DNA of 52,963 nt from Halobacteriales archaeon QS_3_64_16 (GCA_003021705.1 PXRJ01000066.1:1-52963); one strand, 5' to 3'; counted from the first letter of the stretch, positions 17,763 through 27,044 are shown. Numbers and translations: made by a program. Notes: generated by a model from the letters alone, not told the origin.

Positions 17763-18668
17763 CTATCGGTCTGTGTACGTCGATGGATCGAGTTCCACAT
17801 ACTGAATGTGGTCAAGCGATTTAATTTGACTTAGCGCAGATTCGCTAAAGAGCGGAGCTATGAGGGCTCCATGTGGCAATTTATCCAGGTCATTTCTATC
17901 TCTGAATGTATCTATTGTTGACACCAGCTGGTCAACATCTCTATGGTAGACCTCTCGTGCCTTGACTTCGGCTAAAACCGGTGTCCCAGATTGATCCTCG
18001 GCGAACAAATCGATTCTAACCGGACCAAATGGAGGGTGATGTTCTATGGTATCTACATCAATATTGTCTCCAAGCATTTTTGGATTATTTAGAGCCCGGT
18101 CGATAATTGGCTTTTCTCTTATCTTTTCAGTCTGTTCAAGGATATTCTGTCTCAATCTATGTCTTTCTTTAGATATTTGACGATATCTCTTGCTATATAA
18201 ATAAGAAACAACAGAGGCGACAAGCCCCAACAAGATGTTTGTTGCAGCAGATACAGCTCGAAACTCCGGAATTGCTATCGAAGGCAGAGCCCTGGCGATT
18301 AGCGTAGTTACGCCCGTGAGCACGCTGAGAAGAATCAAAAAGGCGTATAAGAATGGGAGTAAGCGATCATCGATCTCCTCCAAATATCTAGACTTGAGTT
18401 CGAATCGAAGTGGCGTTATCAGCGTTTTCAATAAGAGAAATGCAGCAGACGATCCACCAATCAGCCAAAAAGATAGTTGCAGCGAAGATCCTTGGATCTC
18501 ATCTTGGACATACAGTGTGACGAGGCCTCCTAAGACACCGAGTGCAACAAGTATCTGAACGTTTTCTGCTCTTCTATAATCTTGGTTATCTACGCTCGTT
18601 TCAATGTAGTCGATAAGTATACTCCTTACCGACTCAACTTTTTCGTCGAGATCGTCACTGTCGCTCAT
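17763..18668 (-). CDS. Four-TM protein with C-terminal PD-(D/E)XK nuclease domain
   Basis: A 301-aa protein. After a charged N-terminus come four hydrophobic segments: about residues 43-60, 68-88, 105-130 and 142-163. The cytoplasmic C-terminal third carries RIDLFAEDQSGTPVLAEVKA, an Asp followed by E-x-K, the core of the PD-(D/E)XK nuclease fold, closest in layout to NucS/DUF91-type domains (next part VDQLVSTIDTF). A membrane-tied nuclease suggests defence or DNA handling at the membrane; no target can be inferred. The gene is AT-rich with unusual codons for this genome and sits between two glycosyltransferases, so it was probably acquired. It reads opposite to its neighbours. Confidence 0.75.
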   Translation of the reverse strand: MSDSDDLDEKVESVRSILIDYIETSVDNQDYRRAENVQILVALGVLGGLVTLYVQDEIQGSSLQLSFWLIGGSSAAFLLLKTLITPLRFELKSRYLEEIDDRLLPFLYAFLILLSVLTGVTTLIARALPSIAIPEFRAVSAATNILLGLVASVVSYLYSKRYRQISKERHRLRQNILEQTEKIREKPIIDRALNNPKMLGDNIDVDTIEHHPPFGPVRIDLFAEDQSGTPVLAEVKAREVYHRDVDQLVSTIDTFRDRNDLDKLPHGALIAPLFSESALSQIKSLDHIQYVELDPSTYTDR

Positions 18669-18751
18669 ATCCGAGCAAGCATCTTAGAGACCGTAACAGC
18701 TCCCACCGAATCAACAATAATATTATGTGAATCTTCGTCGATCGCTGGCAT
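18665..18751 (-). CDS. Possible 28-aa peptide coupled to the nuclease gene
   Basis: ATG 18751 opens MPAIDEDSHNIIVDSV..., ending in TGA that overlaps the nuclease start as ATGA. Such overlaps usually mean translational coupling. The peptide is short and has no known relative; it could be the end of a lost gene or a leader. Confidence 0.25.
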   Translation of the reverse strand: MPAIDEDSHNIIVDSVGAVTVSKMLARI

Positions 18752-18876
18752 GATACTGGCAATGGTTGGTTTCAATTTCACGACATACAATACAAGCGCG
18801 GGCGGGCTTTGCGTACGCCAACTTGCTATCCAGACTCCTCTATTCTGTCGCTCTCGCCGAGGACGAGACACAACGA

Positions 18877-18883
18877 CTTATAC
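18877..18883 (+). promoter_or_regulatory. TATA box of the second glycosyltransferase, leaderless
   Basis: CTTATAC is centred 28 nt before ATG 18908, placing the predicted transcription start on the start codon and supporting that start over the upstream ATG at 18809. Confidence 0.55.
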
Positions 18884-18907
18884 TCGCCCGCTAGAATCGG
18901 ACGCCAG

Positions 18908-20008
18908 ATGGCTTCGGTGCCCCACGTCGCTGCCTTTACCGATACTTACCTACCGACGGTCAACGGCGTCACCTACACGATCCGAACCTGGCGCGAACGC
19001 TGGGACGAGCGGGGCGGCCGGATGGATGTCGTCTACCCGAGTTCCGCCGAGTACGCCGGCGAAGGCGGCGAGTTCTCGGTGCCAAGTCTTCCCTTCCCTT
19101 TCTACGAAGACTTTCGAGTCGGTGCGCCCGCGATCCCCGACGCGGTTCGGGACTGCGAGATCGTCCACGCTCACACCCCCTTCGGCGTCGGCCTCGGCGG
19201 ATTGAAACTCGCCCGTGCCGAAGGACGGCCGCTGGTCGCCTCCTATCACACCCCGACCTCGGAGTACGCCGGCTACCTCGTCGAGGGGTGGCTGCGCGAG
19301 GTGGTCGCCCGCGTCGGCGACGCCTACGAGCGGTGGTTCCTCGACCGGGCCGATCGGATCGTCGCACCGAGCGAAACAGCACGGAAGGCTCTCCGTGAGC
19401 GGGGTATCGGGCCGGTCTCGGTCGTGCCGAATGGCGTCGACATCGATCGCTTCGCGCCGGTCGAGTTCGAGGGGTTCCGCGCCCGCTACGACCTGCCCGA
19501 GGGGCCCCTGGTCGGCTACACCGGCCGGCACGGCTACGAGAAACGGCTGTCCGATCTCCTTGCCGCTGCGGCCGACGTGGACGCCACGTTCGTCTTCGGC
19601 GGGGACGGCCCCGCCCGCGAGAGCCTCGAAGCCCAGGCCGCGGAGCTGGGCGTCGACACACGTTTCCTAGGCTTTCTCGATCGGGAGGAACTCCCCGAGT
19701 TCTACTCGGCGCTCGACGTCTTTGCCTTCCCAAGCCCGATCGAGACCCAGGGGCTAGTGGCGCTGGAAGCGATGGCCTGTGGGACCCCCGTCGTCGGCGT
19801 GGCGAGCGGGGCGCTGGTCGATACGATCGCCGAGGGCGAGACAGGCTATCACTACCCGCCCGGCGATGTAGAGGCGTTCGAGGGGGCGCTCCGGCGCGCG
19901 CTCGCCGACCGCGACCGACTGCGCGAGGTCTGTCTTTCCCGGCGCGAGGCGGTAAGCGTCGAGCACGCGATCGACGAACTCGAATCGGTCTACGACGACG
20001 TGCGCTGA
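18908..20008 (+). CDS. GT4-type glycosyltransferase
   Basis: A 366-aa GT-B enzyme. N-terminal FTDTYLPTVNGVTYTIRTW is the loop typical of alpha-mannosyl/glucosyl diacylglycerol-type GT4 enzymes; ASYHTPTSEYAGYL and APSETARKAL follow. The donor half shows GYTGRHGYEKRL, FGGDGPARESLE, FLGFLDREELPEFYSALDVFAFPS and the E-x7-E motif ETQGLVALEAMACGTPVVG. It resembles enzymes that glycosylate membrane lipids in haloarchaea, but that is inference. It shares only the fold with the gene at 16708. The start is fixed by the TATA spacing. Confidence 0.9.
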   Translation: MASVPHVAAFTDTYLPTVNGVTYTIRTWRERWDERGGRMDVVYPSSAEYAGEGGEFSVPSLPFPFYEDFRVGAPAIPDAVRDCEIVHAHTPFGVGLGGLKLARAEGRPLVASYHTPTSEYAGYLVEGWLREVVARVGDAYERWFLDRADRIVAPSETARKALRERGIGPVSVVPNGVDIDRFAPVEFEGFRARYDLPEGPLVGYTGRHGYEKRLSDLLAAAADVDATFVFGGDGPARESLEAQAAELGVDTRFLGFLDREELPEFYSALDVFAFPSPIETQGLVALEAMACGTPVVGVASGALVDTIAEGETGYHYPPGDVEAFEGALRRALADRDRLREVCLSRREAVSVEHAIDELESVYDDVR

Positions 20009-20043
20009 ATCTTCGGTAGCTATCGATCGCCGACCATCGGTCG

Positions 20044-20682
20044 CTACTCACGATCGGCACGGTAGACGTCCGCCGAGCGCTCGTACTCCATCTCCCGAGC
20101 GACCTGTTCGGCGATCTCGACTCCTCGGATCCGTTCGACCAGATAGAGCGCGAGGTCGATCCCCGCGGTGACGCCGCCCGCAGTCAGAACGTTGCCGTCG
20201 TCGACAACCCGAGCGTCGATAACGTCCGCGCCGCGCTCGCGCAAGTCCTCGATCGCGCCCCCGTGAGTGATCGCCGGCCGACCGTCGAGTACTCCGGTTG
20301 CAGCGAGGATCATCCCGCCAGTACAGACCGACGCGAGAAGTCCTCCGGAATCGTAGTGAGCCGAAATCGTGTCGGGAAGCGCGTCGTCCTCGACTTCGGC
20401 GCGGGCACCGGCCTCGGAACGGTCGTTCCACCCGCCACCCGGTATCACGAGGAGGGCGGGATCGCTCTCGTCGAGAGTGCCGTCGGGAACGACGCAAAGC
20501 CCGTGGCTCGCCCGAACCTCGCTCGCCGAATCGAGCGTCCGGAGTCGAACGGAGAGGTCACTGTCGTGGGCGGCGTTCTCTAACACTTCGTAGGGGCCGA
20601 TCGCGTCGAGTTCGTCGAACCCGTCATAGAGTACGATCGCCACGCTCTCGACGTGCTCGAGTGCCGTCGATTCGGTAGGCAT
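20044..20682 (-). CDS. DJ-1/PfpI (GATase1-like) family protein
   Basis: A 212-aa flavodoxin-like protein: VAIVLYDGFDELDAIGPYEVL at the N-terminus, LLVIPGGGWNDR, and the nucleophile elbow ASVCTGGMIL with the reactive Cys. It then has PAITHGGAIEDL and the GVTAGIDLALYLVE helix typical of isonitrile-hydratase or transcription-regulator-like members. No AraC-type DNA-binding domain is attached. Reaction unknown. ATG 20682 was chosen over 20700, since MPTESTALEHVESV leads straight into the first strand. Confidence 0.85.
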   Translation of the reverse strand: MPTESTALEHVESVAIVLYDGFDELDAIGPYEVLENAAHDSDLSVRLRTLDSASEVRASHGLCVVPDGTLDESDPALLVIPGGGWNDRSEAGARAEVEDDALPDTISAHYDSGGLLASVCTGGMILAATGVLDGRPAITHGGAIEDLRERGADVIDARVVDDGNVLTAGGVTAGIDLALYLVERIRGVEIAEQVAREMEYERSADVYRADRE

Positions 20683-20760
20683 ACTGTCTCCTCTCGGCAC
20701 CGGAGCAAAAACCTACAGGGGAAATCGCGCCGAAAGTCCTCACCTGCCCGTTGGTTCCGC

Positions 20761-21621
20761 TCAGTCGTACGCGTAGAACCCTTGACCAGTTTTCTTCCCG
20801 AGGTCGTCGGCTTCGACCTTCCGCTTGAGCAGGTAGGCCGGTTTGTACCGATCGCCAAGTTCCTCCCAAAGGGTCCGGGTCGCGTCAAGACAGACGTCCA
20901 GTCCGATGTGATCGGCGAGCTCGAGCGGTCCCATCGGCACGTTCGTCCCGAGTTTCATCCCGCGATCGATGTCCTCGGCGGTCGCGACCCCCTCGTCGAG
21001 CGCTCTGATCCCCTCGTTGATCCAGGGCATCAGAATACGGTTGCTGACGAACCCGGGTTTGTCCTCGGCTTCCCAGGTCTCTTTGTCCAACGCCTCGGCG
21101 AGCGCGTGAGCTAACTCGCCCGCCTCTTCGCTCGTCTTCTCGCCGATAACGACCTCGACGCCCCTCATTGTCGGCACCGGGTTCATGAAGTGCAGGCCCA
21201 CCACTCTTTGAGGTCGATCGGTCGCGCTTGCGATCGACGTGATCGAGAGCGTACTGGTGTTCGTTGCGAGCAGCGCCTCTTCGCCCACCACCTCGTCCAG
21301 GTCGGCGAAGACCTCCTTTTTTACGTCCACGTTCTCGACGACCGCCTCGATCACCAGTTCACAGTCGGCGAGATCGGCGAGATCGGTCGTGCCGGAAATC
21401 CGCTTGCGGGCGGCGTCGGCCCCTTCCTGGGTCACTGTTTCGTTCTCAACGAACCGGGCCAAACTGTCGTCGATCGTCTCGAAGCCCCGGTCGAGGTACT
21501 CCTCTTCGATGTCACGCAGCACCACTTGGTAGCCCACCTGAGCGCTGACCTGAGCGATGCCACTGCCCATCGTCCCCGCGCCGATGACCCCCACGGTCTC
21601 GATGTCCGCCAGTTCGATCAT
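20761..21621 (-). CDS. 3-hydroxyacyl-CoA dehydrogenase
   Basis: A 286-aa NAD-dependent enzyme of beta-oxidation or the butyrate pathway. The Rossmann motif GVIGAGTMGSGIAQ is at residues 11-24 with the acidic residue of the NAD site in VVLRDIEEE. The catalytic pair is His144 in GLHFMNPVP and Glu156, twelve residues apart as in the family, and TNTSTLSITSIA precedes them. The C-terminal domain has KPGFVSNRILMPWINE and GPLELADHIGLD. The single-domain length fits the HbdA type, not a FadB fusion. Confidence 0.94.
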   Translation of the reverse strand: MIELADIETVGVIGAGTMGSGIAQVSAQVGYQVVLRDIEEEYLDRGFETIDDSLARFVENETVTQEGADAARKRISGTTDLADLADCELVIEAVVENVDVKKEVFADLDEVVGEEALLATNTSTLSITSIASATDRPQRVVGLHFMNPVPTMRGVEVVIGEKTSEEAGELAHALAEALDKETWEAEDKPGFVSNRILMPWINEGIRALDEGVATAEDIDRGMKLGTNVPMGPLELADHIGLDVCLDATRTLWEELGDRYKPAYLLKRKVEADDLGKKTGQGFYAYD

Positions 21622-21704
21622 ATCCTCACTGCCCTCGGTCCGCCCCTAAACCTGCCGACCTACTGCACCCGTCCGCGAACAGCCCCCGGTCACCCCCTCA
21701 TGAG

Positions 21705-23126
21705 TTACTCCTCGTCCTCGTCGTCATCGTCGTCACCGCCGCGAGCCTGCTCGAACATCGAAATCGCTTCCTCGCGGCGCTCGCCGTGATCGACGATCGG
21801 TGCCGGATACTCGGGTGCGACCTCTTCGCGCTCGGCCTCGCTCAGTTCGTGCCAGGAGTGTATGTCCTCGGGATCGACCGCCTCGAGTTCCGGCACGTAC
21901 CGCGCGACGTACTCGGCCTCGGGGTCGTAATCACTTCCCTGTTTCATCGGGTTGAACACGCGGAAGTACGGTTGGGCATCGGTGCCCGTCGAGCCGATCC
22001 ACTGCCAGTTGCCGTTATCGTTGGGCGTGTTGTGATCGACCAGCAAGTCTCGGAAGTGTTCGTAGCCCCGCCGCCAGTCCTGCCGGAGGTCCTTGGTGAG
22101 GAAAGAGCCGACGATCATCCGCGCCCGGTTGTGGATGTACGCTTCCTCCTTCAGTTGGCGCATCGCCGCGTCGACGACCGGATAGCCCGTCTCGCCCGCC
22201 TTCCAGGCGTCGAGTTCGTCCTCGTCCTCGCGCCAGTCGATCGGGTTCTGGAAGTCCTTGTGGTTCTGTGAGACATTAGAAGGGTTGTGGTAGATGACGT
22301 CGATGTTGAACTCCCGCCAGGCGAGTTCCGAGCGAAAGTCCGCAATCGATTCGCGCTGCTCGTCGGTCTCGGCGCTCTCCATTGCTTCTTCCGTGCGCTC
22401 GTAAACTTCCCTGATCCCGATCGTCCCGTAACTCAGGTCCTGTGAGAGGCGCGAGGTCGGCTCGGAGGCGAGGTCGTCGCGCTCCTCCTCGTAGACGTGA
22501 ATGTCGTCCTCACAGAAGGCATCGAGCCGGTCGCGAGCGGCCTCGGTACCGGCGTTGGGCAGCGTCGCGTCGGGCTGCTCGAAGCCTAGATCATTGAGGC
22601 TCGGCAACTCTTCGCCATCTGCGTCGGCGAGGCCTGCCGCGTCGGGTTCAGGATAGGAGTCTTCCTTCCCGTGGTCGAGCCACTTGTTCCCGAAGTACGT
22701 GAAGACGGAGTAGGGATCGCCGTCGTTGGTCGTGATCGAGCCCGGTTCGTGATGGACGGCGTCATGAAAGCGTTCGTACTCCGAGCCGGCGTCGGCCAGA
22801 GCGTCTTCGACTCGCCGGTCGCGCTCGCGGGCGAGCCCGGTGTAATCCCGGTTCCAGGTCACCCCCTCGGCCTCGTGTTCTTCGATCAGCCGCGGAAGCT
22901 CCTCGGCCGGGTCGCCGTGAGCCACCAGGAGATCACTACCCTTCTCGCGGTAGGTCTCTTGGAGCGATTCGAGAGCGTCGAGCATAAACGCCACCCGCGG
23001 GGGCGCGCCGTGTTCGAGAATTTCAGGATCGAAGACGAATACCGGAAGCGCTTCGTCCTCCACGGCGGCCGTGAGGCCGGTGTTGTCCGCCGCACGGAGG
23101 TCCTGTCGATGCCAGTGGAGTCGCAT
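21705..23126 (-). CDS. phr: Deoxyribodipyrimidine photo-lyase
   Basis: A 473-aa photolyase that repairs cyclobutane pyrimidine dimers with light. The N-terminal alpha/beta domain (MRLHWHRQDLRAADNTGL) is followed by the FAD domain with WREFNIDVIYHNPSNVS, TGYPVVDAAMRQLKEEAYIHNR, MIVGSFLTKDL and the signature NGNWQWIGSTGTDAQPYFR. The end is an acidic GGDDDDDEDEE tail. ATG 23126 is the family start; the frame to 23417 upstream overlaps the neighbouring promoter and gene. It diverges from the SDR gene next door. Confidence 0.96.
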   Translation of the reverse strand: MRLHWHRQDLRAADNTGLTAAVEDEALPVFVFDPEILEHGAPPRVAFMLDALESLQETYREKGSDLLVAHGDPAEELPRLIEEHEAEGVTWNRDYTGLARERDRRVEDALADAGSEYERFHDAVHHEPGSITTNDGDPYSVFTYFGNKWLDHGKEDSYPEPDAAGLADADGEELPSLNDLGFEQPDATLPNAGTEAARDRLDAFCEDDIHVYEEERDDLASEPTSRLSQDLSYGTIGIREVYERTEEAMESAETDEQRESIADFRSELAWREFNIDVIYHNPSNVSQNHKDFQNPIDWREDEDELDAWKAGETGYPVVDAAMRQLKEEAYIHNRARMIVGSFLTKDLRQDWRRGYEHFRDLLVDHNTPNDNGNWQWIGSTGTDAQPYFRVFNPMKQGSDYDPEAEYVARYVPELEAVDPEDIHSWHELSEAEREEVAPEYPAPIVDHGERREEAISMFEQARGGDDDDDEDEE

Positions 23127-23245
23127 ACGAGCTAGTGGACCTCCGACAGTGTGAAAACGTCGCTCCCTGCATCGATTCCCGGTATACCTCTCCCCGTTGT
23201 CGGTGGGTTTCGAGCAGCACCGATAGCTGGGGCCCTCTCGGCGGG

Positions 23246-23254
23246 TATTTATAT
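23246..23254 (+). promoter_or_regulatory. TATA box of the SDR gene, leaderless
   Basis: TATTTATAT is centred 27 nt before ATG 23277, predicting a leaderless transcript and selecting that ATG over the in-frame one at 23151. Confidence 0.6.
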
Positions 23255-23276
23255 CCGCCGACGTGCCACCTCGCAT

Positions 23277-24047
23277 ATGACGCTCACCGAGCGGTTCGGA
23301 TTGGAAGATCGGATCGCGATCGTCACCGGCGGCGGCCGCGGGATCGGCCGCGCGATCGCCGGCAGCCTCGCCGACGCCGGGGCGGCGGTCGTCCCGGTCG
23401 CACGGAGCGAAGAGCAAGTCAAGACGGTCGCCGAGGAAATCAAGGCGGCGGGCGGCACTGCGTTGCCGGCCACTGCGGACGTCACCGACGGCGAGGCGGT
23501 CATGGACTTGATCGACCGCGTCGAAGGCGAGTTCGGCGGCATCGACGTGCTAGTGAACAACGCCGGAGCCAACCCCGCCGCAGCGCTCGGCACGCCCGAA
23601 GACGTCGATCCCCAGGCGTTCGCCGACCTCCTCGAAGTCAATCTCACCGGAGCCTTTCGCTGTACGCACGCCGCGGCCGATTCCATCACCGATGGGGGCG
23701 GGTCGGTTATCAACGTCGCGAGCGTCGGCGGACTGGTGGGACTGCCCCGCCAGCACCCCTACGTGGCCTCGAAACACGGGCTCGTGGGCATGACAAAGAG
23801 CCTCGCGCTCGACTGGGCACCCGACGCGCGGGCGAACGTTCTCGCGCCGGGGTACGTCGCGACCGAACTAACCGAAGATCTCCGCGAGGACGAGGCCCTC
23901 GGCGATTCGATCCGCGAGCGCACCCCGATGGGTCGCTTCGCCGATCCCGAGGAGGTCGCGAGTGCAGTCGTGTTTCTCGCGAGCGACGCCGCCTCCTTCG
24001 TCACGGGGTCGGTGCTGACGGCCGACGGCGGCTGGACGGCGCGTTGA
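23277..24047 (+). CDS. Short-chain dehydrogenase/reductase (SDR)
   Basis: A 256-aa classical SDR. Cofactor motif TGGGRGIGRAIA near residue 18, Asp in ATADVTD, NNAG near 91, catalytic Ser in INVASVGG and Y-x3-K in YVASKHG. It closes with the usual FVTGSVLTADGGWTAR. The Arg after strand 2 (PVARSEE) suggests NADP(H). The substrate is unknown; relatives include 3-oxoacyl-ACP and glucose dehydrogenases. A strong TATA box gives a leaderless transcript. Confidence 0.93.
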   Translation: MTLTERFGLEDRIAIVTGGGRGIGRAIAGSLADAGAAVVPVARSEEQVKTVAEEIKAAGGTALPATADVTDGEAVMDLIDRVEGEFGGIDVLVNNAGANPAAALGTPEDVDPQAFADLLEVNLTGAFRCTHAAADSITDGGGSVINVASVGGLVGLPRQHPYVASKHGLVGMTKSLALDWAPDARANVLAPGYVATELTEDLREDEALGDSIRERTPMGRFADPEEVASAVVFLASDAASFVTGSVLTADGGWTAR

Positions 24048-24286
24048 ACCAGCGAATAACATCGTCGGGATTGCGAGCGACGACGTGTATAGTTATTACA
24101 TAACATGAGTATGTTCACGCGAGTTGATCCGTCATTACCCGCAAACGTTCGTGGGGTAACGCCAGGCCCTAAAACGCCGAACCTGAAATCCAGTTATATG
24201 CGAGAGGGTAGCAAAATACACGGAAATTGTGAAAATTGATTATACTTTAGCCGATAAGAATCGAAGTGAATCACTGCTCAATCCGA

Positions 24287-25141
24287 TCATGTAGTAGAGC
24301 AAGAGTCTGGAGGCTCCGGGAGAGCGTTATATCTCTCTGCGTCTTCGTTGATCGCTTCATCAACCGTAATTGTCCGTACGACTGTTTCTCCAGGAGAGAT
24401 GTTTCCACTCGATACCGACACCGGCATGGGGTAATTCCACTCACCGTCATCGAATGAAGCAACGACAAAGAACGCTGCTAACGTTTCCTCTCCCGTGTTT
24501 GTCGCTCGGAATGTGGCGTTACTTGGTAAATACGGATCGTCGGTTCGGTCGACATCGGTAATCTCGATGTCGATGTTTTCCCACCCATCACAGCTGCTTG
24601 GCTCATCAGCCGGGGCACCGTATCCCCACTGGTCGGCCTGTGTCTCAGTTTTGGTCTCGGTCGTGTATCGATCGGATGTAGTGGTCGACGTTGTACTCCG
24701 TTCGCTCGTTTCAGTGGGATCTGCTGTCTTCCTCACATTCGTCGATGCCTCCGTGCTCTCGATCGTCTCCGATGTCGGCGTAGGTGTCTTTGATGCGGTC
24801 GGGCTGGGCGTCGTGGTGGTGCTCGTAACCGTCGTCTCGATTGGACTCGCGGTCTGTGTCTCTGTCGTCGTGCTCCGGGGCGTGAGCGTCGTCGTCTCCG
24901 TTGAAGTCCGTCCCTTCGTAGCTGATTGATTGGTCAGTTGATCGGTTCTGGTCATGGTCGTGGTGGAATTCGTCGCAGTAGCGGTCGGCGTTTGGGTAGA
25001 AACAATGGATGTCGTTTCGTCAGTTGTAGGCGGGTCTGATCCACCGAAGCTAACGGTACACCCAGCCAGCAGAATCATGCACGCGAGAAGCATGCTTAGC
25101 AACATCCGGGCCATATCGCGAGCTACCACTACTGTCTGCAT
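24287..25141 (-). CDS. Secreted lipoprotein with Thr/Ser-rich stalk
   Basis: An N-terminal hydrophobic segment ends in the lipobox LLAGC (about residue 28), so the mature protein is probably tethered to the membrane by a lipid on Cys. There is no RR motif, suggesting Sec export. Residues 30-165 are almost entirely Thr, Ser, Glu and Pro, a stalk likely to be O-glycosylated. The last ~110 residues form a small beta domain (IDIEITDVDRTDDPYLPSN, TFRATNTGEETLAAFF) like the FxLYD/DUF3426-type Ig-like domains. Three in-frame ATGs (25141, 25114, 25105) could start it. The region to the left (24048-24286) is AT-rich with no gene. Confidence 0.75.
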   Translation of the reverse strand: MQTVVVARDMARMLLSMLLACMILLAGCTVSFGGSDPPTTDETTSIVSTQTPTATATNSTTTMTRTDQLTNQSATKGRTSTETTTLTPRSTTTETQTASPIETTVTSTTTTPSPTASKTPTPTSETIESTEASTNVRKTADPTETSERSTTSTTTSDRYTTETKTETQADQWGYGAPADEPSSCDGWENIDIEITDVDRTDDPYLPSNATFRATNTGEETLAAFFVVASFDDGEWNYPMPVSVSSGNISPGETVVRTITVDEAINEDAERYNALPEPPDSCSTT

Positions 25142-25194
25142 AAGCCTCGTGGCTGTGAAACGGCGGTCGATTGCGATTCGTCGGAAGCCCCGAA

Positions 25195-26694
25195 TCAGCC
25201 GTCGCTCGCGGCCGACACCCGCACCCGCTTTCCCTCGGCCGTCTCGGGGAAGATCTTGCCCGGGTTCAGGGTATCGTTCGGATCGAGCGCGCGCTTGATC
25301 GCCCGCATCGCCTCGACGCTCTCGGAGCCGTGTTCTGCCTCTAAGTACTCGCGTTTGCCCTGGCCGATCCCGTGTTCGCCCGTCGCGGTCCCGCCACAGG
25401 AGATCGCGCGCTCGACGATCTCGCGATAGACCGCCTCGCCGCGTTCGACCTCGCTATCGTCGTCGGGATCGACGAGCACCGAGTAGTGGACGTTCCCGTC
25501 GCCCGCGTGGCCGAAACACGGCACCACTAGGTCATAGTCGACGGCCAACTCCTTGATGAACCGAACCATCTCGGGATACTTGCTGATCGGGACGGTCACG
25601 TCGCCAGGATGTAAGGGAGTGAGGTCTCGGTCGTAGGAATCGACGGCATAGGCCAGTTCGCGGCGGGCCTGCCATAACTGCGCCATCTCCTCCCTTTCGG
25701 CGGCCATCTCGAAGCGCTCGACGTCCTGTGCCTCGAAGAGGCTCCGACAGAACTCGATCTCCTCTCCGATGCCGTGGTTCGCGTGGAATTCGAGAAAGAC
25801 CATCGGCGCGTCGGGCAGGCCGGTGTCGAGGTAGGCGTTCGCCATCGCGACCGTCGTGTCGTCGAGCAACTCGATGCGGGCGACGTCGACGCCAGACCGA
25901 ACGGCGTCGAAGACGGCGGCGGTCGCATCCTCCAAGTCCCCGAAGATCGCCCGGCCCCCACGGATCTGTTCGGGCCGACCGGCCAACTGGAGCGTCGCGC
26001 GGGTCACCACTCCGAGCGTCCCTTCGCTGCCAACGAGGAGGTCTTTGAGATTATAACCACTGGAGGTCTTTGCCGCCTTGCTACCGGCCGTGATGACCGT
26101 CCCGTCGGCCAGTACGGCTTCGAGTTCGAGCACCCAGTCGCGCACCTCGCCGTATTTCACCGTCTGCATCCCGCTCGCGTCGGTCGCGATCATCCCGCCG
26201 ATCGTCGAGATGTCCCCTGAAGAGGGCAACGGCGGGAAGGTGAGGCCATCGCCCGCGACGGCCTCGTCGACCGCCGAGCCGATCACACCGGCCTCGACAT
26301 CGATCTGGAAGTCCTCGGGTCGCTGGTCGAGAATCGAGTCCATCCGCGTGAGGTCCATGCTGATCCCGCCGTGGGCAGGGGTGGCGCTGCCCTCCAGGCC
26401 GGTGCCCGCGGCGTAGGGGGTTACCGGCACGTCCCGAGCGTTCGCCGCTTCGAGCACTCCCGAAACTTCGGCGGTGGACGCGGGCCACACCACCGCATCG
26501 GGGCTCACTTTCCGCTCCTCGGGCGTTCCCCAGTCCCCGGCGTGATTGTCTCGATCCGAGGAGCCAAAGGAGAGTTGTTCTTCGTCCAATAGATCAGTGA
26601 GAAAGTCGAAGTCCTCGGTCCCGTGGACGCCCGCTGCCTCCTCGAGCGTGTCGCCACCGCCACCGTCCGTTCCGGGGTCGTCGTTGCTTGCCAT
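25195..26694 (-). CDS. FAD-linked oxidase, GlcD/D-lactate dehydrogenase type
   Basis: A 499-aa flavoprotein. The PCMH-type FAD-binding domain shows DAVVWPASTAEVSGVL, GTGLEGSATPAHGG, LTFPPLPSSGDISTIGGMIATDASG and SSGYNLKDLLVGSEGTLGVV. The FAD-oxidase C-terminal domain has FGHAGDGNVHYSV, with metal-binding His, and GEHGIGQGKREYL. It probably oxidises a 2-hydroxy acid (D-lactate or glycolate) and passes electrons to a quinone or an iron-sulphur partner, which is not in this window. An acidic ~40-residue N-terminal extension is haloarchaeal style. ATG 26694 chosen (MASNDDPGTDGG). Confidence 0.92.
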   Translation of the reverse strand: MASNDDPGTDGGGGDTLEEAAGVHGTEDFDFLTDLLDEEQLSFGSSDRDNHAGDWGTPEERKVSPDAVVWPASTAEVSGVLEAANARDVPVTPYAAGTGLEGSATPAHGGISMDLTRMDSILDQRPEDFQIDVEAGVIGSAVDEAVAGDGLTFPPLPSSGDISTIGGMIATDASGMQTVKYGEVRDWVLELEAVLADGTVITAGSKAAKTSSGYNLKDLLVGSEGTLGVVTRATLQLAGRPEQIRGGRAIFGDLEDATAAVFDAVRSGVDVARIELLDDTTVAMANAYLDTGLPDAPMVFLEFHANHGIGEEIEFCRSLFEAQDVERFEMAAEREEMAQLWQARRELAYAVDSYDRDLTPLHPGDVTVPISKYPEMVRFIKELAVDYDLVVPCFGHAGDGNVHYSVLVDPDDDSEVERGEAVYREIVERAISCGGTATGEHGIGQGKREYLEAEHGSESVEAMRAIKRALDPNDTLNPGKIFPETAEGKRVRVSAASDG

Positions 26695-27044
26695 GCCCTG
26701 ACACTCGCAATCGAGCGGGATAAAACCGAGTGGCGAACGCCCGATCGCTCTCGGTCCGGACGCCTGGCCCGCCGCTTCGACCTGGGGGGTGTGGACGGCG
26801 GCTCTCCGCTCCGCTCGAGCAAGAGAGTACGACACATCGGATCACCGCACACTGGGTTGTGGGGCCCCGGGCCGCCGTTCGCGCCACCGTTCTGTCCCGA
26901 GTAGTATCGTTTTTCCTTTCCCTTCGAACATGACTCGATTCGACTGGGCTATCGAGCGTATCGCGTTCCGTTCCGAGAATCGCGGGGGACAGCCACAAAG
27001 CGTTTGTAATCGTCCCCTCGATCCGTGGTCGTGATTACGAAACG
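26695..27044. other. Divergent intergenic region
   Basis: It separates the FAD-linked oxidase (left) from the surface protein (right). Several frames are open, but their products are basic and Arg-rich, unlike real proteins here. A 34-codon frame at 26931 (MTRFDWAIERIAF) is the only one with plausible composition and is not supported otherwise. Confidence 0.5.

Noticed and set aside
23759-24118. Minus-strand 119-codon frame over the SDR gene end
   Set aside because: Shadow of the SDR coding frame, Arg/Ser-rich, without a credible start context.
26931-27035. 34-aa ORF MTRFDWAIERIAF before the surface protein
   Set aside because: It lies in a promoter region, is short, and has no coupling or recognised family.
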